The notes under the pieces were generated by a model. It did no database searches and had not been told where the DNA came from. It saw only the letters and a list, made by a program, of their open reading frames with translations. From contig NW_019091439.1 of NCBI RefSeq assembly GCF_001949145.1, forward strand, positions 618,013 through 682,012: 64,000 bases of DNA. The letters run 5' to 3'. Origin of the DNA: Acanthaster planci (Eukaryota > Echinodermata > Asteroidea > Valvatida > Acanthasteridae). The translations under genes were made by a program, and so were the position numbers. The stretch's first letter is position 1, and each line of letters opens with the position of its first letter. Positions 1 to 13,100 of this stretch are shown here, piece by piece.

Positions 1-1080
1 CTTTGGCCTGGTACATGTACATTCGTATGCATATGGTTATACATGTACATGTGCTGTACACAAATGCATGTACAGAAGGAACAATCATAACATGTACCGC
101 TTGTACAGACCATGGAGTGTATACAGACGAACGCGTACAGTATAGCACACACTATTACAAGGTAGAATGAGAGTCGAAGTTCACCGTCACTGTGCACCAG
201 TTGAAGTAACATGCATCACTTTATAACGACAACCAGCACTTCCGCACATATTCACTGCACGCTGCATTTCAGCAGCACTCAAACTGTGGATCTACTCAGT
301 AAGCTACCCAACAGTTTGCTACATGTAGCAAAATTTGTCTGAATCTCCGTACACACGTACGTGTATTAATGGCCTTCGGCACGGGCAGCCATTGCGCGGA
401 AGAATAACCTACGTGTTCAAGAACGTCAGGACGTGAAATGTATATTCATCGAGTGACTGACCTTTGTGAGCGTTACCTATGCGAGCGTTGATGTGTGGAA
501 TGTATGATGACGCCATGTGAATTATTTCAGCGTCGTCTTGCAAGCGCACCCACGCTGAGGGGTTGGGCTTCAGGAAAAGAATCACGACCTATGGCCAATG
601 AAAGCAAGCCACACCAGTTAGTGGGTGTAACTCCCAATTGTTCCCAGTACATTTTTCTGGAGATCGGCACGAATGTCAATGAAAAACGACCGCGAACGAA
701 TGATTGTTTTGGCAGGGTTGGAATGTAGTGCGGCAAAGGTTCTGCGTAAGGATATTTTGGGAGGAGGATAGAACCGCCAGACACGACGTGATCATGCATG
801 CTGCGTGTACTGTACACTGCACATAAAAGCAAAGGTTGTCCCTCTGACTTCCTCTCTCCAAATATTACCATTCATCATGGAGGCCGGATTCTCATTTTTA
901 GCAGTCGTAACATAGCGAGACGTCTACCAACCAACTGAGGAAAGACGACTTCTTGTTGATTTTACCATTTTTAACACGTGTCAGTGGTTTACAGCAGCTG
1001 AACTGCTCTACTAAGCTGACTTCTTAGTCTTACATGTAGGCCTACACAACTTGCTTTTCGAGACCGAAGGATCAGAAACC
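1..1080. other. Upstream flank and presumed 5' UTR/promoter of the MORC2-like gene
   Basis: No coding exon is recognised here. The first 150 bases are dense in ACATGTAC palindromes. There is no clear TATA box near the start codon, so the promoter is probably TATA-less. A 5' UTR must lie somewhere in this stretch, but its limits and any untranslated exon cannot be fixed from sequence. The open frames present are short and show no family signature. Confidence 0.5.
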
Positions 1081-1142
1081 ATGGTGGTCTACCAGGGGTT
1101 GAGTAGAGCCCAGCTCAGCTTCGACTATCTGCACACAAACTC
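1081..1142 (+). CDS. MORC2: MORC2-like exon 1 (start codon; residues 1-20)
   Basis: It reads [20 protein letters not shown] and ends in a split Ser codon before gtgagt. The family N-terminus SRAQLxFxYLHTNS fixes the start. The ATG has G at +4 and A at -3 (gaaaccATGG). No in-frame ATG lies close upstream. Confidence 0.9.
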
Positions 1143-4100
1143 GTGAGTTTACATATGCATAGTGACATAGTGGTGGTTCATGTCAACTATGCCAGTGTAT
1201 TGTGATGTCGTACAAAAATTAGGCAACAGAGGGCAGAATTATGCCAAGAGGCCGCCTTTTGTGGGAATTGCTGTTTCAGTGCAAGCTAGCGGGCAACGTT
1301 ATCTGGTCTCGTCATGTATTGTGCATTGCTCAGTGCATGCATGGAAAAAGGAAAAATCTGTTACGTGTGACATGCATTTCATGACTGGTGCATGATATTC
1401 ATAAAACCACACATTTTTGTTGGCCCAGTTTACCGCACTTCTGTATCGGGCCGTGAAGTGTCATCATTACATTTGTTGCATATAGCCATCTTACGTGCGC
1501 AGGAAATGCCATGCAGGGAATTTGGCATTTTGAGGATTTTGTTTTACTTCATTATTGAAAGGGTGAATCCAAACCTAGCAAAGACGGTCATTGTAGAACC
1601 TGTCTGGTTGTCAGTCCTTCCCAAGTGGATTTGTAATACTCCAAATTTCTCGGAATAATTTGAGGGGCCATCATAAAAGCATGTGCAACGTAATTCATGG
1701 GTGTTGACTGTAATTTGGATACCTGACCTGACGGGTTATGAGTCCAGTAATTGAACTTGGCAGACTGTCGTTACTACTCAGGGGTTGCTCGTTTTAAGGG
1801 GGTCCCATTTTTTTTAAAAAGTCGCACACCTGGAGGAGGGGCTGCTGGGTACCCTTGGGGTGCTGATGAACACGAGGAGGAAAATTATGACGAAAATGAA
1901 GTTCCTGCAGAAAATGCGCACGTTGCCGTCCATGCCGACAGGGCCTAAATAATACACATGATAATACTCTCACAGGCCAAGTACATTTACCTACAATCTC
2001 AATCCATTTCCTCTAAATGAATTCTGTGGCCTTTGCCTACCAGGTCAATGCAAAGGTAAACTATTCCATAAAGCTCTCATAGATACGTTTGTTAATGTGA
2101 TACCTTTGATTTTTTTGTGACAAGATGTCAATACATGAACACGCATTAGCCAAGAAAGACAAAGGGGACATGCACTAAAATGAAACCGTTTATCACTGCT
2201 GCAGCGTGACTTGTTTTTATTTCTCCTATTTGGTAGTACGGGAAATACAGGCAAGTCAAGCATGCAGTGGCAGCTTTTGCATATTCATTGTATAGGCCTG
2301 GGTTTATTTGAAAAAACTAAATGTGTTCAATTTCGTAAATGAAGGTAACGAGAAACCCCAAAATCTTCATTGGAGAATGTGAAAAGGTTACTGAAAGTAA
2401 CTTTGCCTTGAATGTGCTATGAGCTTTTATAAGTTAAAGTTTTTGTCACTGTTTCAGAACTTTGTTTTTAAATCAAGATGTTTCACTCTTGATATGTTAG
2501 CCTTTATATGGTGAAAATACACTTCTGGATTGTACACCTGCTAAACGCGACCTGTCCGAATTATCATGCAAGTTTGACAAAGTCGAATTAGATCCTACCC
2601 TGCGCTAATTTTTCACCCGCGCTTCTCGAACATTTTTCCATGTTAAAACGTGTTGAATTAGGCGAGAGTTTTCATAAGTACGCAGTTCTATATGGACCTT
2701 TCATGAAATATGCAAATAAGGCAGGCGCATGCGCATTGCTACCACTGGCTGGCGAAGTTGCTTAATCTTATCTATAACGTAACAATACAAATCTCCATGT
2801 GTGCGTAATTATGAGCATACATGCCGAGTACCGAAATGAATACGTTACGCGCACAATTCGTGTGTAAAAGGCATTAGCGCGAGAACCAGCGCATGAACCA
2901 ACACTCACACGTACTCCATTCGTTTGCACTGCACTTTCTGGTTCACAGTGACGTCACACTTCAGTTCTCTTTGACATGAGTGTCAAACTTAAAGGCAAAG
3001 AATCGTTACTTTCCAATCTCGGGGCTCTGAAAAACTTCACTTAGTTTCGAGAAAAGCGTGCTGAAATATTTGACAAAGGCTGTTATACAGTTTTTATTGA
3101 CCTTCAACGTGCCATGTTCTGGTTAGAACAGCTTTCCTACACTGCCAACGGTGATAACGGCAGTGCTTGATAATGAGCGCATAATCACTAAATGAGCGTT
3201 TAATTTTGCTCGTGCGCGTAGGACTATGCGCTGTACATGAATTTTGTCGTGACTTTTGTTTTTAAATTTTCATCGGTACCCGATCCGGACAGCTGCTGGT
3301 CTGGAGCCGTCTGAATTCCTCAGACTAAAGACACTGTTGCTATACCTCGTGATTCGGGGCAAGCTTTTGCATAGCGACCACCATCTCTGGAATGGACTGG
3401 TTCCTTTGTGCCCTTCTTATGCATTAAGACCAGTGTGTTGTTGCAAGGCGTCTCTTATGTCACTAAGCAAAAGCTTGCCCCGGATCACGAGGTATATAGC
3501 AACAGTGGTTTTAGTAAGGAGAAATCAAATTGTCATGTTCACGTGAATTTAAAGAACTCAGTGTACCAGATTTGGGTCAAAGTTAACTCGCAAAAGGCTT
3601 ATTAAGGGAATGACTTTTCATTTAGCTGAACTTATTCATCGAACGAATGCACACAAACTCAGACGACCTTGCTCGAATGTTTAGGGAAACATTTGTTTAA
3701 AATAATCAGCTATGGTTGAAAATAAACATGTGCCATTGCTCTGTACGTGTGCGCCATATTCAAAAGACCCGCTGACATTTCCGTATGTTGTATTTGAGTG
3801 CATTTAGAATACATAATTCGACATCTATTATGTCTGGCGCCCACGACGGCGTCAAATTTTCTCCGCGCAGAGAATGAGAAGTTAGCGTTCATGTTTTTAT
3901 AATTTTAGAGCTCTATGATTCCAGCAGATTGCGGATGCTGTCTACGCCCAGCGTGCGATTGATCTCAATGATCCAGGCTGTGATCCAAAGGAACTTTAGA
4001 AATTTACGCGTTAGCTTAAAAAATCAAACTGCTTTGGCGTTATAAATTTTGCAGAAGAGGATGCACTACACTTCCCCTTGGCCATCTTTTGGCACACTGC

Positions 4101-7100
4101 ATGTTATTTTATTGCTGCCCTGTAAACTGTCTGCATATAGACGCTTCTAGGCTCTAAAAAAAGTATAAGGGCACACTGGGGCACGTGAGAGTGTAATTGC
4201 AAGCCTGTACGCGTACTTGTACGTGTGTATAAATATGCTCAATTTTGTGGTAGGCCAGATTTAGAGGCCGAATGTTCATGAAAACAATAAATACAACTTT
4301 GTATTTACAAGTCGACTTTGTCTAGAAATGTTTCAAATGTTCTCCATCATAACGTAAAGGTGCTATTGGCAAAACGTCCGCGGATTTATGAGTCGACGAT
4401 TAATATACATCACAATCATTGGCACCTGCTAATTTACAGATTGTGCCCAATTAGCATGGCATATATGCTGTCGTTGCTTTCGGCAGAACTCACTCCATAC
4501 AATTGAACAAACCTCCAGGCTTGTCATGTCAAAATATGCGAATGGTGGTCTGTTGTGCCTCTGTTCCATCGACGGCATTTCTACGACAGAGTTCTATCAG
4601 ATGTCCCTCATTTTTTGTAGTCGCTTGTGGATACCTCTGGTTTTTTTTCGCTGATAACTTTTGACCACTGGAGAGTCATTGGTCGTACACAAGTTCCGCC
4701 AGTTTCAGCATGTCGAAGCAAAGGCCCGCATACCTCTACACTGTTCTTGTCCAATTACGTTATGGAAGCTATATAGGCAGTGCAGAATTATTTGTCTCAG
4801 GCAAATTTGCAGATAGACCTTCAGGTGCGCTTGCCAATCAGCCCATCTACCAATTGCATTTAAATTTTCTTTCTGTGTTCACGGTGTGCTTCTTATTGTT
4901 TGTTCTTTTTGTAACATTGTCTCACAGAACAACCCACGAGTTTCTCTTTGGAGCTTTGGCGGAGCTGCTTGACAATGCCAGGTGAACCTTGCCCCACAAC
5001 TTGGGGGAAACAGATACTTCAAAAGTGTTAAATTCAAAATTGTTATTTTGCTTGCGCCCGTTTACGTGAAGGCCAAGTAAACAAATCATTGCAAATTTTT
5101 TTTGTCACACATGAAGATATTTGTATATCTGATGTCACATTCCGAAAATGCCACAAATAGTTGGCATTTATTAAATCAAGGGAAAAGTAAGTGATTAGTT
5201 TTTGTGACGCAGGTTTCTCTAATTCTGACATAATAAAAAAAATCTTTTCTTTCGTTTATAAAGGGACGCAAGGGCAAGGCGAATGGATGTGTTCACCGGT
5301 AAGTGTGGGGTTTTAAAAAGACTAGTTTGTTATAAAGTTTAGTGATCGACCTACATGTAATTTAAATTCACAATTTGTAAGTTGTATTTAATAACAATCA
5401 CTGCATAAAAGTGAGTAAACGAATAAGAGTACATGTGCATATATATTCATGTAGTGCATAAAATAGATTATTTAAAGTGCGATCGTCAGCTGGTTTTGAG
5501 GACCTTTGGGAAGGATAAGTGCCTATAATTGCAAACTGGGTCCTACAATCCATTGAGGTGATCTCGGGCAAGTGGAGAAGCAGATATCTTGTGAGTTGAT
5601 GAAAAGCCAGACTGGCCGTGATTGTCCATGTGATGCCGAAAATAGAGGCTGCCCATCAACTGGATTACCTTCAACACGTTCCTCAAATTTTTATTCAACA
5701 TGTTAATGAGGGTTGATCAACGCCCTTGGAATATTTCATGAGGGATTAATATATTGTTATGACCAAGACCTGTATTAAAATTTAACTCAGATTTGTAAAT
5801 ACCAAAATAAAATGTATGAGAGAGAGGTCTGTTAACATGTAACTAATACGAGAATTTCATTGATTCGAGGAAAGCTCCCCAATAACAATTTTCTTTCAAC
5901 TCAAATTTGCCAGTGGTTGTGCCTACAACCACATCTGGGTTTTGATTTAAATGCTCAGGTGTATAGATAATGTGTTCAACTGTTGAAATAATCATTTCAT
6001 TTACATGTAATTTTAATCTTTGTATTAATGTGTCGACCACAGTGACAGGAAAAGTTGTTAGTCATTTAATATTAAGTGTCTTGCCATTTTTGTTTTGATA
6101 CCTAATAAACGAAATTTAGAGGCGTTGTGTTTTTTTTTCTGAGTGCTGTCTCCGAACACCCGAGGGGTCAAAGAAAGAGAAGGAAAATGGGATGCGTTCC
6201 CTTTAGCCACAAATCCCCGTCAAAACTTAAGTGTTGCATTGATTGGTAAGTTATACGTGCAGAATTTGGGACAGTAGAAATTGATCTGACATAGGCGTAC
6301 AGGGGATGCAGTGACTTTAAGAAAATTCTGGTAGTATTGAAGACGTAACATGAAAAAGTTCGATCCATAAAAGCAGATTCATAAAAGCAGATTCATGTCA
6401 GTCCCAAAGTGCTCAGTCATTGTTAGATTGGCACATGTGGAATGCATGTTTATCGGTCATCAGGCAAAAGATGTTTTGCCTGCTTTCTTTTAACTACATG
6501 AACATGGAATATTACGTAAGTGCTATGATGCAATAAGGTTGTTAATACGGGTTCACGCACAAGCCTCGGTTTTCTTAGAATTCACGCAATACATGTACAT
6601 ATTACAGTCTGTTGACAAGGTTATTTTAACGCAAGTTCTGTGCTCTGGTGTTTCTGTTTCTGCACGCCGTACTAGGCACAAAATCACTTTAACAATAAAA
6701 CAGGTAGGGCTACTTGTAAAGAGCTTTTAAACAAGACGGTTGTGCTTTACAAAGAAAACCACATTAAACACAGAGGTCATTACATGTACATACCTGGCAA
6801 TGTACAGATTACAGAGGGGACAGAGAAAAGTGAGTTTTAGAATGTTTCAAATACAAGAAAGTCGCAAGGAAGCTGCTCGTTTCAGTTTGCCAGAGTGCGG
6901 ATACATTGCACATATACGTACATTACATGGCACGGAAGGAGACTTCGATAGAAACTGCAGCTTTTGCTTGGATTTGGTCACTCTTTTCATTGGGACTGGT
7001 TCTATAAAATCATATCCATACAGTTTAATCAGCCAGTTTAATCTGTCCATTGATGTGTATTAAGGGTACTTTGACAGTGTTCTGTGCCTTGATCAGTGGC

Positions 7101-10100
7101 GTGGTCAAGGGGGAAACCGCCCTTTGAACTCTCCCCTTTTCCCCGAGGAGAGCTTGGCTATACGTAAGCATGGGAACTGTTGCTCTTACGCTGGCTGATC
7201 AATGTAATTATGTGAACTTCAATGTTTCTCAGATTCTGTAAAAGTCACTGTGGTGCACGTGTTCACTAGAGGGACATGTCTGGGACTGCATACACGTAAT
7301 TACTGGTCGTGTTCTGAAGAAAGGTTTAAGTTCCTCCAAACGAGTTTGAATAAAGTAAACGAAGAATAGTAAAGTGGAATTGGAAAGTTCGTGTTAAACG
7401 CGTAGTTATTTTTATACGGCAACTAGTAAAAGGAAATCAACGGGGGACAATAATAAAGGTTATTGCGCCCCGAGGTATCTGCAGAGGCAAAACGAATACT
7501 GTCTTGCATTTAAATGAAAAACGGCATCACTTTTGAAGACAGCAAATCAAAACATAACACTTTTTATATACTTATGAAGACATTTAAAAATTACATAGTA
7601 GCATATGTAGGTACATGCATAACGTTCGTACGGTTGTGTAATGGTTTTCTTACCACAGTTTACTGTATTAGATACATGTATACTTAAAAAGGTCGACCAG
7701 TTAATAAAAATGAAGGAATATCATTTTAACCTGTGTGTCTGACACACTACACTCTGCATATTGGGGGTTCAAAGTAAAGCTGCATTTTTGTTTAGCAAGT
7801 TCTTTGGAGGAACCTTTTGTAGTACAGCTGGTCTTCAGTATTCCCAGAATATTAGTTGGAGTTTATTGAAATATTTCCATTCATGTATATATGTTATGGT
7901 CTTTTCCTCTGTTCGGAGTATATTGTACATATGTATTTTAAATGTTTCAGTACATTATTTGTAGACTTAGGCGTTGTTTCCAGGGTTGCCCAGATGGTTC
8001 GTGATAAGTCTCTTGGGTCGGTCAAGAAGCTGGATGCGGGTGTCTGATCGCTCCAGTTGCAGATGCATGGGATTGTTTCAGCTATTGAACAGTTAACGTG
8101 ATTGTGTGGGTATGTTTCGCAAACGGTTTCTCAACTGATTTAGTATAGTCCTTTCAATGATTGATTAATGTAGGCGCCTACCTGATTAAACGTTAATGAT
8201 GACACTGGACGGAATAGTATCTCGATGAAAGATTCAGTTGTGCTGCAGTGGACTTGAAAAGGTTTGTGTCTCAGTTGGTGTCTGGTGGCTTATTTCACGG
8301 ACATATAAACTCTATCAGCAGGTTGAAATTGTCCATGTGAACTAATAGGATTGCAAACAAAACGTTTGTGAGCATCAAGAAGACTGGAAGTGTCTCCTGC
8401 GGGTTTTCAAAAACACTGAGTTCCCGACGTTGATAGCCTTACCCGCTTGACATTTGGCCAGCTTTAATTTATTGACTAGATAACCAAGGATTTCGTCCAA
8501 GCTTCATCATTTTAATACACTATGGGCTGCACACTGAATACCGCCACCCAGGCTACTTCTCTCGTACCCGAATTTCTATGTCAAAATATTTTCGGAACCA
8601 ATTCGGCACCAATTCGTGTTGAAGATATGGAGATGTAGAGTTTTGTGCATGGAGACTTGAAGTGACGGTAATGTTATGCGTGAAATTCAAGGCGTATCTG
8701 AAACCCTGTTCTTGTGTTGTGTATTACAGGGCAGCTACATAGGCCCTACCTTCAAAATGCACCTTCGTGTCTCAGTTAACCTTACTTTCAACTTTATTTT
8801 AGTTTCACTTGGTATTTTACTTCCTTTTTGGTTTTATGTTAATGAGTTTCTCCATGTTCATGAGCAAAGCTGTGATGTCATCCCAAGAAGAAAGCCTCAA
8901 CGTTACATTTGTTCGTGCAACAAAAGTCTTGCATTTTTGTAGATTTTGCTTGACCAAAGTTTCTCTTCTTTGCTGATTCACTGTTATGTGCGTAGTAATA
9001 AGCAAACAGCAATCCTTTTCTCAGAAATGTTTTCAATAAGCAAATTCCGGGTTCACAATTTCAATAGAAAAACCTACGCCCCAAACCGCGTCTTCCCTTG
9101 ATGACATCACAGCAACAGCACCCTCACTTGTCTAGGGAAGAATGGATAATTTTAAAAGTTTGAAAAGTGCACTTTTCAATGCAGTTAACCGAATAGGAAT
9201 GTAAAAGATTTATTCCTAAATTGCTGAAGATTACAAGATGCAGAAAAATTGTGTCGAATAAAGCTTCATTGCAGCCATACTTTAATGTAGGCCTATGTAC
9301 CTCTTATGCTCATAGATGTATTTTGTCGAGACATACACCTGTCTTTATAAGTGTCTTATTAGATTAATAATTCTTATGAGTGTCTAAAGTGTCTACATTT
9401 GTAATTAAGTAGACAAAGTGTCGTAACAGTTGTAAGTAATGGCGTTTGCAACAGTGAGGGAAAATATTTCCGCAGACTTGCAGTACACCTTTGAAGTACT
9501 GCACTTCAGGCCGTTGGTGAACTTCAAGGAAGACGTTTGACCAAGAAACGCCAGGGTTTGAATTATTTCAAATAGATTTATTGTATTCAGCATTTTAGAG
9601 AATTCCTTCCAAGTAGTATTTTAAGGAAATCTGAGATATATCAAATGTGTTTACTGCTTTTTTTACAATTTACTGTTTTGCTGTGTGTATAGTTGATAAG
9701 TGTAAATTTATAATGCTGTAAATGCTAATCCGACATAGGCCCTAATATTTAGAGATAATATTTCAATACATCAAAGATATAGATCATACATGTGTAATGG
9801 TAAAATTGCTTCTGTCGTTTTGAACCGTATGTAATATATATGTATAAATGCAGTAAGCATGTGTGTTAAACCTCTAATTTACGTGACTTTGCATAGTATC
9901 AAAGATGTTTTTGTAATGTTCATTTACTAGATGAAAAATTACTAATCAACATCATTCAAACAATCTGTTTGTTGTAGACAAAAACGAAACACTCCGTGGG
10001 GGATACATGCTGTGCTTCTTGGACGATGGCAGTGGAATGGATCCAGGTAGCGTACTATTTATGCCTTAACCCGAATGCATGTTTGAAACTGGTACGGATC

Positions 10101-13100
10101 AATATAAATTTGATAACTTAAATCAAGATATCCTGATTTTCCCAAATTCATCTGTTTTGCGTTATTGGTCGATCTCGTGACACAATTTGTCAATAAATCC
10201 ACCAACAGCGGATTGCTTTTTTTTATCCACGTTTGTGTAAAATTATAGTTAGAGATTTGCTATTGGATAGACTAATCGCAATGCGTGATGGGGCGATCGT
10301 GCCAAACAGTACTCGCATTGGCTGGTTGACACGTTCAGTGGTGCCGAAACCTAGATGTCGGAAAGACCGAGACTTAGAAATCCGAGAATCAGGCCTCAAA
10401 ATCTTAAGATCGTACACTGTTCCCAGAAATCGAGTCGTTGACGTCCTAGAATCAAGTTGGAGACTTGCTAGTTTGGACATCTGGATCTAATGTTTAAATT
10501 GCAGAGTAACAAGCAACCAAGACCTATCATATAAGCATTGTATGACCCTGTATCATAGCATTGTTGTGCACGTAACTGTTAAGTGTGTGACTCTTAAGAA
10601 ATGAATACTTTGTGGGATAGTAAGGTAAGACCGAATCTTGCTTTTGAGGCCGATTTTGCATAATTTACGAGTTGAATTCACATTTAGATGAATGAGTTTC
10701 AAAAGACCGCAGATAGTTCTTGGAGGCCTGTGGTATGGTGGTATGGATCTGGAAACTGACAAAATATCGAGGCCTCAGACCTCGAATCTCAGAGACCAAG
10801 ACAGTGACTTGGGGAGGAGGACCGAGAACACTGAGATCGAAACCAGCAGTATCTCGTATGGACCAGTCTACAATAGGTCTACTGGAATATATACAGTACT
10901 GTGATGTTACAGGAGAAAACTGGCATTTCACCATGGTGGAGTTGATGGGGGTAGTTATCGACCGTGTTGCATCGCACCGGCGCTCTTGTGCCATTGCTTG
11001 TTTGTACATGTACTATCTCACGTCCTGCGTAGCGTCCTGCCGTCGGTTATTTTTTCCCATCTTTCAGGTAGTACGTCGCTCTTTCCAGCCCCTCGTGTGG
11101 CATCATCTTGAGTCGTGTCGTACCTTGGAATTGCATCGTCGCTTGGGCCCTTGCAGATTTGTGAATTTTACCCTGATTCATCTGAGTTAAGTCTCCTGAG
11201 GCAGACTTTGTCAGAAATCGAAGGCTGTTATTTGTTCTTGTTCACCCGTGCTTTGTAGAGAAAAGAACAAAGAAAAGTCAATTTTAGTTAGAATTTTGTA
11301 GAAAGGCTGTAGAAGGTTCAGGGGGTGTCAGCAGACATACAGTCATTTTCAAAAGTTTAGGACCACTCATAGAAAATGCATTAACCTGAAGGAAAACCAA
11401 ACTTAAACAAATCAATCATGGCAACTTATGTTTATTTTCAATGTGTAACCTTGGTACCTTGGTTGAACATTTTTGACCACATTTCCATGATTTGACATGT
11501 TAACAGTCTAATATTCAGTGTTCCCTCCTTTATTTCTGGTTGCTTAGACTGGCTTTTTTCCCCAAGCTGCCTTACAGACAAAATGTCATACAAGACCTGC
11601 CTTTGCAAAAAACCTCATTCAAATGGGTATATAGCACCACACTGATGTTATGCAGCACTGTAAAATCATGTTAAGTAATCAGTCAATGAGACAATGTAAT
11701 GCAGGCCCAGTTACAGAAATACCAATAAAATTTCAGGTGGTCTTAAACTTCGGCAAATGACTGTATTCCAAATAGGCCTACACGTCAGTATCATGGACAA
11801 CGCCCTTGTGGTGTCAGCAACCCCTTTTCTTATCAAATTTCAATGGCTGGGTATTTATTTACGTCATTACTTTCCCCTCATTCCCTTGCACAAATTTACA
11901 CCACTGGCCGGATTATCCAATGGGCACAGTTGGCACTGTGCAGATATCTCCCCCCCCCGAAAAAAACTGTAAAATTATTGCATGTAGCTAATAAGGTGCC
12001 GTGGAGTAAGGCCTTTGGAACGCCGGTTCCTACGTCATACGAAACAACGAGACCCGAGGCCCGCCAAGCACTTATCCTGCCTCGATGCTAACATTGTCGT
12101 ATCTTGGTCCAATGCANNNNNNNNNNNNNNNNNNNNNNNNNNNNNNNNNNNNNNNNNNNNNNNNNNNNNNNNNNNNNNNNNNNNNNNNNNNNNNNNNNNN
12201 NNNNNNNNNNNNNNNNNNNNNNNNNNNNNNNNNNNNNNNNNNNNNNNNNNNNNNNNNNNNNNNNNNNNNNNNNNNNNNNNNNNNNNNNNNNNNNNNNNNN
12301 NNNNNNNNNNNNNNNNNNNNNNNNNNNNNNNNNNNNNNNNNNNNNNNNNNNNNNNNNNNNNNNNNNNNNNNNNNNNNNNNNNNNNNNNNNNNNNNNNNNN
12401 NNNNNNNNNNNNNNNNNNNNNNNNNNNNNNNNNNNNNNNNNNNNNNNNNNNNNNNNNNNNNNNNNNNNNNNNNNNNNNNNNNNNNNNNNNNNNNNNNNNN
12501 NNNNNNNNNNNNNNNNNNNNNNNNNNNNNNNNNNNNNNNNNNNNNNNNNNNNNNNNNNNNNNNNNNNNNNNNNNNNNNNNNNNNNNNNNNNNNNNNNNNN
12601 NNNNNNNNNNNNNNNNNNNNNNNNNNNNNNNNNNNNNNNNNNNNNNNNNNNNNNNNNNNNNNNNNNNNNNNNNNNNNNNNNNNNNNNNNNNNNNNNNNNN
12701 NNNNNNNNNNNNNNNNNNNNNNNNNNNNNNNNNNNNNNNNNNNNNNNNNNNNNNNNNNNNNNNNNNNNNNNNNNNNNNNNNNNNNNNNNNNNNNNNNNNN
12801 NNNNNNNNNNNGACGCTGAACACAATGCGGGCGATTCATAATAGTGTGCCTCCAAAAATTTGCAATAAACTGACCAACCAGAATGCGCGAGATCTGTCGA
12901 CCCAAGGCGAATTTGGGAAGGATCGACAGATTTCGCGCATTGTGATTGGCCAACGCGTTGCAAACTCTTGGGGGCGCACTATTGTGAACCGCCCGTATTG
13001 AATGCACGACGGTTTATGCAAAGTGCGACGGAAGGAGACGCCGTTTAGGCACTAAAATCTGCAAGATGCAAAGGACGACAGAACAAGATGTGACCAAAAG

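Larger units (their letters stand above)
1143..4927 (+). other. Intron 1
   Basis: A 3.8-kb intron from gtgagt to ctcacag. It contains a MITE at 3324-3515 and a dispersed repeat at 3540-3606. I see no other gene. Its short open frames are not supported by homology or codon pattern. Confidence 0.8.

Noticed and set aside
4710-4927. Alternative MORC2-like start at the ATG at 4710, giving a hydrophobic N-terminus
   Set aside because: Exon 1 at 1081 supplies the conserved family N-terminus and matches the phase of the acceptor at 4926-4927.
10720-11190. A 156-codon + strand frame
   Set aside because: It lies in intron 4, overlaps equally long frames on the other strand, and has no family pattern or splice logic.
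12015-13007. Long open frames of 240-330 codons on both strands
   Set aside because: They read through the 695-N assembly gap; the flanking real residues come from a foldback MITE and intron sequence.
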